Positions 30,182-42,206 are shown, counted from the first letter of the stretch. The stretch is 64,000 nucleotides of DNA from Molossus alvarezi (GCA_037176705.1 CM073885.1:220732290-220796289); one strand, 5' to 3'. Notes: generated from the sequence alone by a model not told the origin. Numbers and translations: made by a program.

Positions 30182-32940
30182 TTAGCGACTGTAAATAGTG
30201 ATCCTATGAACACTATTGAGTTGTATAAGTATTCTATATATTTTGGAAATTAACCCCTTATCTGATGTATCGGTGGCAATTATGCTCTCCCATATAGTGG
30301 GTTCCCTTTCCATTTTGATGGTTGTTTCTTTTGCTGTGCAGAAGCTTTTTAGTGTGATGTAGTCCCATGTGTTCATTTTCTCCTTTGTTTCTCTTGCCTT
30401 AGGCATTGTATCGGTGAAAATTCTGCTGCATGTGATGTCTAAAATTTTGTTGCCTACATTTTCTTCTAGAATTTTTATGGTCACATTTAAGTCTTTTATC
30501 CATTTTGAGTTTATTCTTGTGTATGGTGTAAGTTGGTGGTCTAGCTTTACTTTTTTTTTGCATGTAATTGTCCAATTTTCCCAACACCATTTATTGAAGA
30601 GGCTGTCTTGACTCCACTGTATGCTCTTGCCACCTTTGTCAAATATTAATTGAGCATATTGTCTTGGGTCAATTTCTGGGTTCTCTGTTCTGTTCCATTG
30701 ATCTATATGTCTGCTCTTGTGCCAGTACCGGGCTGTTTTGATCACAGTGGCTTTGTAGTATAACCTGATATCCGGTATTGTGATCCCTCCTACTCTGTCC
30801 TTCATTTTCAAGATTGCTGTGGCTATTTGGAGTCTTTTTTGGTTCCATATGAACTTTTGAAGTATTTGTTCTAGTTCTGTGAAATATGTCATTAGTAGTT
30901 TGATGGGGATTGCATTGAATATATAGATTGCTTTGGGTAGTATGGACATTTTAATGATGTTAATTCTTCCAATCCATGAACAAGGTATATGCTTCCACTT
31001 TTTTATATCTTCCTCTATTTATTTTTCAATGACCTGCAGTTCTATGAAGAGGTCCTTTACTTCTTTGGTATCTTAATTTTTTGCCGCGATGGTAAATGGG
31101 ATTGTTTTTTAGTTTCTCTTTCTGTGAGTTCATCGTTGGTGTTAAGAATGTCATCAATTTCTTGACATTAATTTTGTATCCTGCTACTTTGCCAAATTCA
31201 TTTATTAAATCTAGCAGATTTTTGATGGAGTCTTCAGGGTTTTCTATGTACAATATGAGGTCATCTGCAAATAATGACAGTTTCACTTCCTCTTTTCCAA
31301 TTTGGATCCCTTTTCTTTTTTCTTCATGTCTAATTGCTGTGGTTAAGACATCCAGTATTATGCTAAATAAGAATGGTGAAAGTGGACATCCCTGTCTTGT
31401 TCCTGTTCTTAAGGGAAATGCTTTTAGTTTTTGCCCAGAGTATGATGTTGGCTGTAGGTTTTTCATATATAGCCTTTATTATGTATAAATATGATCCCTC
31501 TATTTCATTTGTATCGGAAATGGGTGCTAGACTTTGTTGAATGCTTTTTCAGCATCTATTGATATGATCATATGGTTTTTATCTTTCATTTTGTTTATGT
31601 GGTATATCACATTTATTGATTTGCAAATATTGTACCAGCTTTGCATCCCTGGAATGAATCCCACTTGGTCATGATGAATCATTTTTTTGATGTATCTCTG
31701 GATCTGATTTGTTAATATTTTGTTAAAGATTTTGGCATCTGTGTTCATCAGGGATATTGGCCTGTAGTTTTCTTTCTTTGTACTGTCTTTATCTGGTTTT
31801 GAAATTAGGATTATGCTGGCTTCATAAAATGAGTTTGGAAGTCTTCTGTCTTCTTGGATTTTTTGGAATAGTTTGAGGAGAATGGGTGTTAGATCTTTGA
31901 ATGTTCGGTAAAACTCCCCTGTGAAGCCATACAGGCCTGGGTTGTTTGCTGGGAGTTTTTTAAAATTATATCTTCAGTTTCCTTAGTTGTTATTGGTCTG
32001 TTCAAGTTTTTTACCTCTTCCCAGTTCAGTTTTGGGAGACTGTGTGTTTCCAGAAATTTGTCCATTTCATCTAGATTGTCCAATTTGTTGGTGTATAATT
32101 GTTCATAGTATGTCTTGATGATCCTTTGTGTTTCTGTGGTGTCGGTTGTTACTGCTCCTTCTCATTTTGTTTATTTGGGTCCTCTCTTTTTGTTTCTTGG
32201 TGAGTCTGTTTAAAGGTCCATCAATCTTGTTTATCTTTTCAAAAAACTAGCTGTTTCATTGATCTTTTGAATTGTTTTTTAGTCTCTATGTCATTTATTT
32301 CTGTTCTGACAATTATTATTTCTTTCCTTCTACGTGCTCTGGGTTTTTCTTTTTGTTTACTTTCTAGTTCTTTAAGTTGTAGGGTTAGAAAGTCAATTAG
32401 GAATTTTTCTTGTTTCTTGAGATAAGACTGTAGTGCTATGAACTTCCCTCTCAGGACTGCTTTTGCTGCGTCCCACAGATTTTGTGTTGTTATGTGTTGG
32501 TTTCCAGGAAGTTTTTAATTTCCTCCTTGATCTCCTTGGTAACCCATTCATTGTTTAATAACATGCTATTTAGCCTCAAAGTGTTTGAATGTTTTTGTTG
32601 TAACTAAGTTCTATTTTCATGCCATTGTGATCTGAGAAGATGCTTGACATGATTTCAATCTTCCTGAATTTGCAGAAACTTACTTTGTGTACTAACATGT
32701 GGTCTATCTTTGAGAATGTCCCATGTACACTTCAGAAGAATGTATATTCTGCAATTTTACGGTGAAATGTTCTGTACATATCAATTAAGTCCAACTGGTC
32801 TAGTTTGCCATTTAAGGACTCTGTGTCCTTGTTAATTTTTTGTCTAGAAGATCTATCCAGTTCTGTCAGTGAGGAGTTAAAATCACCCACTATGATTGTA
32901 TTGCTACTGATGTCTCCCTTGAAGTCCTCCAGAAGTTTTT
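30182..32940 (-). pseudogene. L1 ORF2 remnant (RT and C-terminal part)
   Basis: Open pieces include the RT palm with FADD near 31260-31271, preceded by [20 protein letters not shown], and [12 protein letters not shown] near 31527-31560. The 255-codon piece at 30182-30949 carries the post-RT region ([15 protein letters not shown]...). Several stops and frameshifts separate them. The endonuclease C-part (IIVGDFNSSLTELDRSSRQ) lies at the HAL1 junction. Confidence 0.9.
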
Positions 32941-33141
32941 TTCTTAACTCATCTTTATTGTTGAATGTATTACAGATGTTTCTCCCTTTTTTCCCCATTG
33001 ACCCCCCGTCCCCATTCACACCCCCTCCTGCCTTCCCCACACTATTATCGGTGTCCATTGGTTGTGCATATATGCATAGAAGTTCTTTGGTTTATCTCAT
33101 CCCACCCCCCATGCCCCTTTCCCTTTGAGGTTCATCTGTCT

Positions 33142-33409
33142 TTGTTTTTTATCCTCACCCGAGGACATTTTTTTCCCAATTTTTTTGTTCAGATGTAGTA
33201 GGAGGGAGAGAGAGGAAGAGACAGAGAGAGAGAGAGAGAGAGAAACATCAATGTGAAAGGTGAAAAGGACACATCGAGTGGCTGCCACCCGCACAACCCA
33301 ACCAGGGCCGGGGACAAACTGCAACCTACGTGCCCTTAGCAGGAACCGAACCCGGGTCTCTCTGGACCGCAGGCTGACGCTCTAACCGCTGAGCCAAACC
33401 AGCCAGGGC
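33142..33409 (-). mobile_element. VES SINE in HAL1 3' UTR
   Basis: Perfect 15-bp target duplication gaggttcatctgtct (33127-33141, 33410-33424). This is the third layer of nesting (SINE in HAL1 in L1). Confidence 0.97.
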
Positions 33410-33593
33410 GAGGTTCATCTGTCTAACAACCAATTTGTACTTCTTAATTCCTTCATCTTTTTCATCCACCCTCCCAGCCCCCACCCATCTGGCAAGCAAC
33501 AAAAAGTTCTCTGTATCTATGAGTCTGTTTCTGTTCTGCTTGCTTATTTTGTTTGTGGATTCAATTGTTGATAGATATGTATTAATTGCCATT

Positions 33594-34046
33594 TTATTGT
33601 TCATATTTTTGTTCTTCTTCGCCTTCAAGAAGACCCTTCAACATTTCATATAATACCGGTTTGGTGGTGATGAATTCCTTTAGCTTTTTCTTGTCTGGGA
33701 AACTCTTGATATGGCCATTGGTTCTAAATGACAGCTTTGCAGGATAGAGTAATCTTGGTTGTAGGTTGTTGCTTTTCATCACCTTGAATATCTCTTGCCA
33801 CTCCTTTCTGGCCTGCAAAGTTTGTTTTGAGGAATCAGCTAACAGTTTTATGGCAGCTCCTTTGTAGGTAATGGACTGCTTTTCTCTTGCTACTTTTAAG
33901 ATTATCTCTTTGTATTTAACCTGTGGCATTTTGATGATGATGTGTCTTGGTGTGGGCCTTTTGGGGTTCATCTTGTTTGGAACTCTCTGTGCTTCCTGAA
34001 ATTGTATGACTGTTGCCTTCACCAAGTTAAGGAAGTTTTCTGTCAT
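33594..34046 (-). pseudogene. HAL1 ORF1p C-terminal part
   Basis: A 150-codon frame with RVPNKMNPKRPTPRHIIIKM, TLQARKEWQEIFKVMKSNN and LQPRLLYPAKLSF in the normal order. It is about 80 percent like the copy at 5791-6351 by eye. Upstream, poly(T/A) changes near 34170 break the link to the coiled coil. Confidence 0.88.
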
Positions 34047-34256
34047 TATTATTTCAAATAGTTTTTCAATTTCCTGCTCTCTCTCTCTTCTCCTTCAGGC
34101 ACCCCCAAGAGGCAAATGTTGGCACGCTTGAAGTTGTCCCAGAGGCTCCTTACATTATCCTCATTTTTTTTTTTATTCTTTTTTCTCTTTGCTGTTCTAG
34201 TTGGGTGTTTTCTGCTTCCTTATATTCCAAATCGATGGTTTGCTTCTTGGCTTTAC

Positions 34257-34520
34257 CTATTCTACTATTGATTCCCTGTAAATTATTATTTCAGTTAGTA
34301 AATCCTTAATTTCTGACTGGTCCTTTTTTATGTTGTTGATGTTCTCACTAAGTTCCTCAGAGGTCTCCTTAGGTTCCTTGAAGGTCTCACTAAGTCCCTT
34401 GTATGTCTCACCAAGTTCCCTGAGCAACCTTATAACCTGTGTTCTGAACTCTGCATCTGTTAGATTGCTTATCTCCATTTTGTTTAGTTCTTTTCCTGGA
34501 GTTTTGTTCTTTTCTTTCAT
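34257..34520 (-). pseudogene. HAL1 ORF1p coiled-coil part
   Basis: Heptad-rich text: LLRELGETYKGLSETFKEPK, SEELSENINNIKKDQSEIKD. Four near-repeats of the LSEN/LGET unit are visible. Confidence 0.75.
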
Positions 34521-36808
34521 TTGGGATGTTTCTTTCTCTCCTTATTTTGGCTGCTTCCCTGTGATTGTTTCTAGTATTAGGCAGAGCTGTTATGCCTCCT
34601 AGGCTTTGTAGGGTGGCCTTCTGTTGTAGTTGTCCTGTAGGATCCAGGCACAGTCTCCATGATCACCCCAGCTGGGCCCTCACAGTGCACCCCTAGTGTG
34701 GACTGTATACCCCTCCCTTGTAATTCAGTCTTGATTGCTGTTGGCACATCAGTGGGAGGGGTATACTTAGACTGGTAAGCTAGAGGACTGGCTGTGCCCA
34801 CTAGCCACTACCTTGGATGATCAGCTGTGTAGGGGCCCACCACACAGAGCAAGACTTATGTCAACAGGGCTCTGGTACCCACTGAGTCCACTCATTGAGT
34901 GTGTCACTTGTGGAGGTGGTTGGGTGGTGGTGTTTTGACGTGATCTGAAGCTGTCTACCAGGTGTGCTGGCTCTGGGGCAAGGTCAGCCACTGCCTGGTG
35001 TTCTACCCAGGGCCACCAGGCATAAGCTGCAAAGTTATCTGCAAATGGCTGCTTCTTGGAGGTGTCCAGGAAAAGCCAAGTTGTGAACCAAGGCTGGCTG
35101 CTTCAAGTGCCAGGCCTGGGACCACTTAACGAGAGGTATGGGCTCGCTGAGACTGGTTTCTCTCGAGCCCCGGCTCCGTACTGCTCTTGTGGGCTGCTGG
35201 GTCGCACAGGGCCCTATGGAGCCCCTGGTCCCACTGCTGGTGGCTGGGGAGTGCTGCTGCCCAGTGGGGCTCAGCTCCTGCTCAGCCTTTGCTGTAGTTT
35301 TTTTGGGGGGGGGAGGTGGCGGGGGGGGGTTAGTTCTCTGCTGCTGGTCTGTGCTTCTGTTGCCTGAGGATGGATGTCTGCTCCCCAGCCTCTGTTGCTG
35401 GGGATATATCTCGACTCTGATCAGGCTGCTACTGCGGGGTATGGTGCTGGGCTCCTGGCCAACTGTGGTGTCTGCAACCAGCACCTTGACAGCTCTACTA
35501 CTGTACACTGGTCTGTGTTGACACAGGGTGTCCACTGGCCCGATGGTGCCAGGTGCACTGGTGGACTCAGGTACCAGGTGCCGCTTGTTTGAGAGATTTT
35601 AGGAAACTCTGAAGCAGGATCCAAGGCAGGCTAATCCTATGGTAAAGCCTTTGGAAACAGCTTGGGTGGGCCTGAAAATTGGGTGGGGCGGGGCCTCAGG
35701 GAATCACCAGGGCAGGGCCAACAGTGTGAGCCAGGTTGCTGGAGTCACAGATATGGTGGCTGTTTCCCTGCCCTGTGGGGGAAGGGCTCACTAAAGGAAA
35801 AACAGCCTCCACCAGCACATCTGTCCAGGAGAAAGCTGCCCCTCCGGCCCTCATCCGGAGGCCAAACAGCTCAGTTCTTACCTATTCTCTGGTGCCCCTC
35901 AAGCTGCCTCCCCTTGGAGCTCAGAGGGAGTGGGTCTGAGTAAGTCTGTGCATGGGCTAAGAGGAACTGCTGGGGCTTCTGCAGTCTCAGCCTCCCTCTG
36001 CCTCAGTTCCCACTGGTTTTACAGCCAGAAGTTATGGGGACTTTTCTCCCTGGCACTGGGACCCTGAGCTGGGCACCTGGTGTGGGACAGGGCCCCCTCA
36101 CTCCTCAGGGAGGACCTTCCCAGCCGAGGTGTCCCTCCTGATTTTTATCTGACACACGTGGGTGTGGGACCAGCCCATCCATGCCTCCCCGCTTCCACCC
36201 CTCCTACTAGTCTCGATGTGGCGGCTTTAATTTCGTAGTTGTAGGACTTCCATTCAACTTGATTTCAGGCGGTTCTGAATGACGGTTGTATTGTCGTTTT
36301 GTTGTAATTGATGTGGTTGTGGGAGGAAGCAATACTGTGTTTACCTATCCACCATCTTCAGAACTCTTCCAGAAGTTTTTAAATATATTTTGGTGCTCCT
36401 GTACTTGGTGCATATATGTTTACCAGGGTTATATCCTCTTGTTGGATTGATCCTTTTAATATTATATAGTGACCTTCTTTGACTCTTATTATGGCCCTCG
36501 TTTTGAAGTTTATCTTATCAGATATGAGTACTGCTATACTAGTTTTGTGGGGGTTTTTTTATTTCCGTTTGCTTGGAAAAAATTTTTCCATCCCTTCACT
36601 TTCATCCTGTGTGAGTCTTTTGTTGTGGGGTGGGTCTCTTGTAGACAGCATATATATGGGTTGTGTTTTCTTATCCAATCAGCTACTCGATGTCTTTGGA
36701 TTAGAGCATTTAAGCCATTTACATCTAAGATTACTATTGATAGATACTAGTTTCCACTTTTATTTTATGCTTGTGTTCCTCTCTCCCTCTTTTTGTTTCT
36801 TCTTCTTC

Positions 36809-37960
36809 TTACAAAAGTCCCTTCAGCATTTCTTGCAGTGCTTGTTTGGTGGTTGCAAATTCCTTTAGCTTTTTTCTTTGTCTATGAAACTCTATTTCTC
36901 CTTCAATTTTGAATGATAGACTTGCTGGAAAGAGTAGTCTTGGATTCAGATCCTTACCTTTCATTATTTTGTGTACTTTGTGCCATTGCCTTCTGGCCTG
37001 CAGTGTTTCCACTGAGAAATCAGCTGACAGTCTAATGGGAGCTCACTTGTAGGTAACTTTGTGTCTCTCTTTTGCTTCCTTTAAGATTCTTTCTTTGTCT
37101 TCAATGCTTGCCATTTTTATTATGATGTCTAGCTGTGGGTCTTTTTGGGTTCATCTTGCTTGGGACTCTCTGTGTTTCCTGGACTGATGTGACTTTTTCC
37201 TTCACCAATTTAGGGAAGTTTTCTGTCATTATTTCTTCAAACAGGTTCTCTATTCCTTTCTCTGATTATTCTCCTTCCAGTACCCCTATAAATGCAATTG
37301 TTGTTACCTTTTGTATTGTCCCAAAGCTCCCTTAAACGCTCCTCCTGCTTTTAATTTTTTTTCCCCATTTGCTACTCTATTTGGGTGTTTTTTTCTACCT
37401 TGTCTTCTAAGTCACTGATTCGGTCTTCAGCTTCTTCTAATCTACTATAGAATCCTTCTAAGTTATTTTTCATAACAGCTATGTCATTCTGTATTTCCTC
37501 TTGATTTTTATGCATAGCTTCTACCTCTTTTTTTAAGCTGATGTAGTTCCCACTGAGTTGTTTTTTGTTTTTGTTTTTTTTATCCTCACCCGAGGACATT
37601 TTTTGATATTTTGTTCAGATAGAGTGGGATGGAGAGAGAGAGAGAGCGAGAGAGAGAGAGAGAAACATCGACGTGAAAGGGACACATCGAGTGGCTGCCA
37701 CCCGCACAACCCAACCAGGGCCGGGGACAAACTGCAACTGAGGTACGTGCCCTTAGCGGAAACCGAACCCAGGTCTCTCGGAACCGCAGGCCGATGCTCT
37801 AATTGCTAAGCCAAAATGGCCAGGGCCCACTGAGCTCTTCATAATTCTTAAGTTCCTTGTAGTTCTCACTAAATAGTTTGATCACCCTTAAAATCATTGC
37901 TTTGAATTCTTTATTTGACAAATTGCTTTATTCCATTTCCTGTAGTTCCTTTTCTGGTGA
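36809..37960 (-). pseudogene. L1 ORF1 remnant, split by a SINE
   Basis: C-domain METLQARRQWHKVHKIMKGK at 36809-37012 and coiled coil with YSRLEEAEDRISDLEDKVEK near 37372-37520. A VES interrupts the N-terminal part at 37558. Confidence 0.82.
37558..37826 (-). mobile_element. VES SINE in L1 ORF1
   Basis: Copies of ccactgag flank it; the right end is gccaaaatggccagggc. Head and tail are complete. Confidence 0.92.
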
Positions 37961-37999
37961 TTCCTCCCTTTCTTTCATTTGGGTGTTGTACCTTTGTCT

Positions 38000-39166
38000 C
38001 ACCATTTTAGCAGTCTGGTAGTTCTAGGCCCGGTGAGGGATGTTGGAATGTGTAGGCAGGTTGGTGTGCATCAAATAAGGCTGCTGTGCCTCCCAGATTG
38101 TTTTGGTGTATGGCGCCTCTTGCCTGCTGGGAGTCCTGGTGGATTGACAGCTGGTGGCTGGTAGTGGTCTGTTGTACAGGTCTCAGCTCCCCGAGTCTTG
38201 CTGCTGCTTGGGTTGGGGCACCACTCTTGATCAGCCTCTGCTGATGCCACTGGGGATGGGTATCAGCTGCCAATCTGTGCTGCTGCTGCTGTTGCCTAGG
38301 ATGTGTGGGTCCAGCTGGTGTACTGCTGGGGTGCATGGGTCCCACTGGTATCCTGCTGTGGTAGCCGCTGCCTGGTGGGGCTCAGCTCCTGATTAGTTGC
38401 TGCTAGGGATGAGTGTCAGCTCCCGGTTGGCATTGCTACTGCTGCTGCTGCTGCCATGGGGTGCTCTCAGCTCCCAATCCTCTGCTGCTGTTGGGGCTAA
38501 GGATGCTCCACTCCTGGGACTTTGCTGCTGCCAGGGGGAGGGGCTCCACTCCAAATCCGCTGCTGCAGTTGTCAGGGGCAGGTCTCGGCTGCCCAAATCT
38601 TGCTGCTGCTTGGGCTGGGCACCACTCCTGATCAGCATCTGCTGATACCCCTGGGGATGGGTCTCAGCTGCTGATCTATGCTGCTGCTGCCTGGAGATGG
38701 ATGTCAGCTCCCAAGCCTCTGCTGCTGGGGGTGGTCTCCACTCCCAACCAGTCACTGCTGCTGTGGGGGATGTTGCTTGACTCCCGGCCAGTTGTGGCTA
38801 CTGTAGCAGGCACCTCGACAGCATCACTACTGTGTGCTGGACCATGTTGACATATTGGGGTCCACTGGTCCAATGGTGCAAGGCACTCTGGTGGACTCAG
38901 GTCACTCGGCCCTAGCCACTCTCCGCTTCCTCCTTCCAGAGATGACCAGGGATCTTCCAAAATGGCAGGGCCTCCCAGCCGCACAGGGAGAAGCTTGCTG
39001 ACAAGCCTCTTACCATGGTAGCCAGCTGCTTTCTGTCCACAGCACAGGAACCTTCTGCCCCACATTTCTGCCCTGCTCAAGGTTGGTCATCCACACTCAC
39101 ATTCATTCACACTCTCACACACTCACCCTCACTCCAGTCTTGCTCACTGCCATCTTCCGCATTTGT
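38000..39166 (-). repeat. L1 5' UTR with degenerate tandem units
   Basis: The plus strand shows repeated ctgctgctg clusters with ggatgggtctcagctgc and gactcccggccagttg-like blocks at roughly 38210, 38400, 38620 and 38700. This suggests a 5' UTR built of related units, as monomers are in some L1 lineages. Confidence 0.6.
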
Positions 39167-40003
39167 TAAGAGCAATTTTAATGGAACAGTGGGGATGAAC
39201 GCCTGGTTGGAATTGCCTAAGAGAGAATGAAAAGAAAAGGAACTAGAGAAGGCCAAAACACTCAACTCTTCCAAAAAGTGTTCTGTAAAAAAGAGAAAAG
39301 AAATAAGGCAGTGGCTTGATCGCAGGGGTGAGGTAAAGATAAACAAGAGAATCTCACAGAAATTTTTTTAAAGAAGGAAAATAAGCATGTTTGAATAATG
39401 ATTCAGTAGAGAGGGTGAAAATTGGTAATACAGGAGAGGAAGGGAAGAATTGATAATATAAGAGAGAGAAGGGAGAAATACTGGATCAATGTCCTTGAGT
39501 AGGCAAAAGGGGGTGGGATCTAGCATACAAGTACACGAGGTGGCCTTAGACAGGAACAAGAGGGAAGGCACTGTATACTGACAGAAACTGGGAAGCAGCA
39601 ATTGTAATGGTGAGGATTCCTTTCTGTTTCAATTTTCTCAAAAAATTTCATGACAAAAGATGATGGTTAAATTGGTAGAGATTTGATGAGATTGGAGAAA
39701 GTATAAAATAGTCATCTAGAAAAGTAGAAGAGTGAATGAAATATGATTGCTGGGCTGCATTAAGAGCCCACTTGAAATCAAATGAAACCACTGTGTTTTT
39801 CTCCAGCTGCATTCTGTTCCGTGTAGACACGTAATAGGCAAAATTGAATTGAACCAACAGTGTAGCTTTTCCAAGCAAAGAAAAGATTGATTTTAATAAT
39901 TGATGTGGGCAAAAGATTTAAACTGACATTTCACCAAGGAAAACGGATGAGTGAGAAACTAGTAGAAGAAGAGGTTCAACATTATTAGGCATCAGTAAAT
40001 GTT

Positions 40004-40987
40004 TTTTGTTTTTTTTATAAATTATTTATTTATTTTTTTGTTACAGATATTTTACCTTTTTTACCCCATTGGCACCCCCCACCCCACCCCACCTCCGCCC
40101 CGTCCCCGGCTTAGTTGTCCATGTCCTTTGGTCATGCATACATGCATATAAGTTCTATGGTTTATCTCTCCCCCACCCCCTCTTCTGAGGGATGTCAGTC
40201 TGTGCCCTACTTCCATGTTTCTGGGTCTACTGTATTCCTCAGACTGTTATGTTCATTATATTCCGTATATAAGTGAGATCATGTGGTATTTGTCTTTTTC
40301 TGCTTGGCTTCTTTCACTTAGGATAATACTTTCCAGGTCCCTCCATGTCGTCTCAAAGGACAAGAAATCTTTCTTGCTTACCGCTGCATAGTACTCCATT
40401 GTGTATATGTACCACAGCTTTTTTATCCATTCGTCTACTGATGGACACTTGGGCTGTTTCCAGATCTTAGCTATTGTAAATAGTGCTGCTATGAACATGG
40501 GGGTACATATATTCTTCCTGATTGGTGTTTCAGGCTTCTTAGGGTATATTCCTAGCAGTGGGATCACTGGGTCAAATGGAAGTTCAATTTTTAATTTTTT
40601 GAGGTAACACCATATTGTTTTCCATAGTGGCTGCACCAGTCTGCATTCCCACCAGCAGTGTATTAGAGTCCCCTTTTCTCCACACCCTCGCCAACACTTG
40701 TTTGATGATTTGTTGATGGCGGCCATTCTGACAGGTGTGAGGTGATACCTCATTGTTGTTTTAATTTGCATCTCTCTGATGATTAGTGATGTTGAGCATT
40801 TCTTCATATGTCTTTTGGCCATTTGTATGTCCTGTTTGGAGAGGTGTCTATTCAGCTCCTCTGCCCATTTTTTAATTGGGTTCTTTGTCTTCCTTTTGTT
40901 GAGTTGTATGAGCACTCTCTATATATTGGAAATTAACCCCTTATCTGATACATCATTGGCAATGATGTTCTCCCATACAGTGGGTTG
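40004..40987 (-). mobile_element. Young 5'-truncated L1
   Basis: Perfect 16-bp target duplication ggcatcagtaaatgtt (39988-40003 and 40988-41003). Minus strand: ORF2 C-terminus ([40 protein letters not shown]), 3' UTR, then A-rich tail. The 219-codon frame at 40256-40915 is uninterrupted to a stop inside the 3' UTR. Confidence 0.95.
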
Positions 40988-41448
40988 GGCATCAGTAAAT
41001 GTTAATTAAAACCACAATATATCCACAAGAATGGCTACAATGAAAAAGACTGACAACATCAAATGCTGATGAGGATGTGGACTCTCATACATTGTTAGTG
41101 GAAATACAAAACAGTATAGCTACTTTTGAAAGCAATTTGACACTTTGTATCAAGTTAAATGTATATTTATAATAAGACCCAGTAATCCTACTCCTATTTA
41201 CCCAAGAGATATTAAAGCATATGTTTACACAAACTTACTCAAATGTTAATAAGAGCTTGATTCATAATAGTCAAAAAACAGAAACAACCCAAATTTCCAT
41301 CAACTAGTCAGTGTTAAAACAAAGAGAACCCTTCTTAGCAATAAAAAGAAACAAACTTCATTCTTTAGATCAGTAGTTCTAAAACTGACTGTAGTGGTTG
41401 TTGCATAATTCAATGAATGTACTAAAAAGCAGTGACTCATACACTTTA

Positions 41449-41645
41449 TTTTATTTAAATATGTTTTTATTGATTTTAGAGAGAGAGGTAGAGAGACAGA
41501 GAGAGAGAAACACTGACGTGAGAATGTGAGAGAAACATCAACAGGTTGCCTACAACACACTCTGACCTGGTATGGAACGAACCCACAACCTGGGTATGTG
41601 CCCTCACCGGGAACTGGTGACCTGTTGAGCCACACCAGCCAGGTC
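41449..41645 (-). mobile_element. VES SINE, older subtype, first of a pair
   Basis: Flanked by tgactcatacacttta (41433-41448) and tgacttgtacacttta (41646-41661). Confidence 0.88.
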
Positions 41646-41661
41646 TGACTTGTACACTTTA

Positions 41662-41907
41662 TTTATTTATTTATTTATTTATTTATTTTTTATCCTCACC
41701 CAAGGACATTTTTCCATTTTTTGTTCAGATAGAGTGGGAGGGAGAGAGAGAGAGAGAAACATCGACGTAAAAGGGACACATCGAGAGGTTGCCACCTGCA
41801 TGACCCATCCAGGGCCAGGGACAAACTGGAACCAAGATACGCGCCCTTAGCAGGTCTCTCTGGACTGCAGGCTGACTCTCTAACCACTGACCAAAACCAG
41901 CCAGGGC
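41662..41907 (-). mobile_element. VES SINE, younger subtype, second of a pair
   Basis: Between tgacttgtacacttta (41646-41661) and tgacgtgtacacttta (41908-41923). Tail made of (ttta)n units. Confidence 0.93.
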
Positions 41908-41986
41908 TGACGTGTACACTTTAAATGGGTTAACTGTATGGTATCTGAATTACATCTCAATAGTACCGTTTTTAAAAAAAGAAATG

Positions 41987-42206
41987 AGCCTGGCTGGTGT
42001 GGCTCAGTGGACTGAGTGTCGTCCCATGGACTGAGAGATCCTGGTTTGATTCCTGGTCAGGGCACACTCCCTGGTTGCGGACTTGATCCCCAGTAGGGTG
42101 CATGCAAGAGGCAGCTGATTGACGTTATCTCTCTCACATAGATGTTTCTATCTCTCTCTCCCTTCCTCTTTCTCTAAAAAAATCAGTAATAAAGAAAACA
42201 TTTTTT
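41987..42206 (+). mobile_element. VES SINE, older subtype
   Basis: aaaaagaaatga (41975-41986) and aaaaaggaatga (42207-42218) flank it. Head gcctggctggtgtggctcag with tcccatggactgagagatcc. Confidence 0.88.

Larger units (their letters stand above)
32941..36367 (-). mobile_element. HAL1 inserted in L1 ORF2
   Basis: Perfect 13-bp target duplication tccagaagttttt (32928-32940, 36368-36380). On the minus strand it has a GC-rich 5' UTR beginning GAAGATGGTGGATAGGTAAA, a coiled-coil ORF1 piece (34257-34520), the ORF1 C-domain (33594-34046, ending EQKYEQ), then a 3' UTR with no ORF2. The L1 endonuclease frame resumes on each side. Perfect duplications suggest it is younger than its host L1 and than the HAL1 at 3.6 kb. 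Confidence 0.9.
29717..39166 (-). mobile_element. Full-length L1 with nested HAL1 and SINEs
   Basis: Flanked by taagaacaattt (29705-29716) and taagagcaattt (39167-39178), 11 of 12 matching. On the minus strand it runs 5' UTR (about 39166-38000), ORF1 (about 37960-36800), ORF2 endonuclease, reverse transcriptase and C-terminal parts, then 3' UTR and A tail. A HAL1 sits in the endonuclease region (32941-36367), a VES in ORF1 (37558-37826), and about 400 bp of the ORF2 C-terminus is deleted at 30211. Without the insertions it is about 5.7 kb. Stops and frameshifts make it non-autonomous. Confidence 0.9.

Noticed and set aside
32732..33058. 108-codon minus-strand frame joining Gly-rich text to an endonuclease-like motif
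   Set aside because: Chance read-through from the HAL1 3' UTR into the L1 ORF2 at the insertion junction (32940); not a real fusion gene.
35035..35535. 166-codon minus-strand frame with a Pro run, and overlapping GC-rich plus-strand frames
   Set aside because: They fall inside the HAL1 5' UTR, which is GC-rich and stop-poor by composition.
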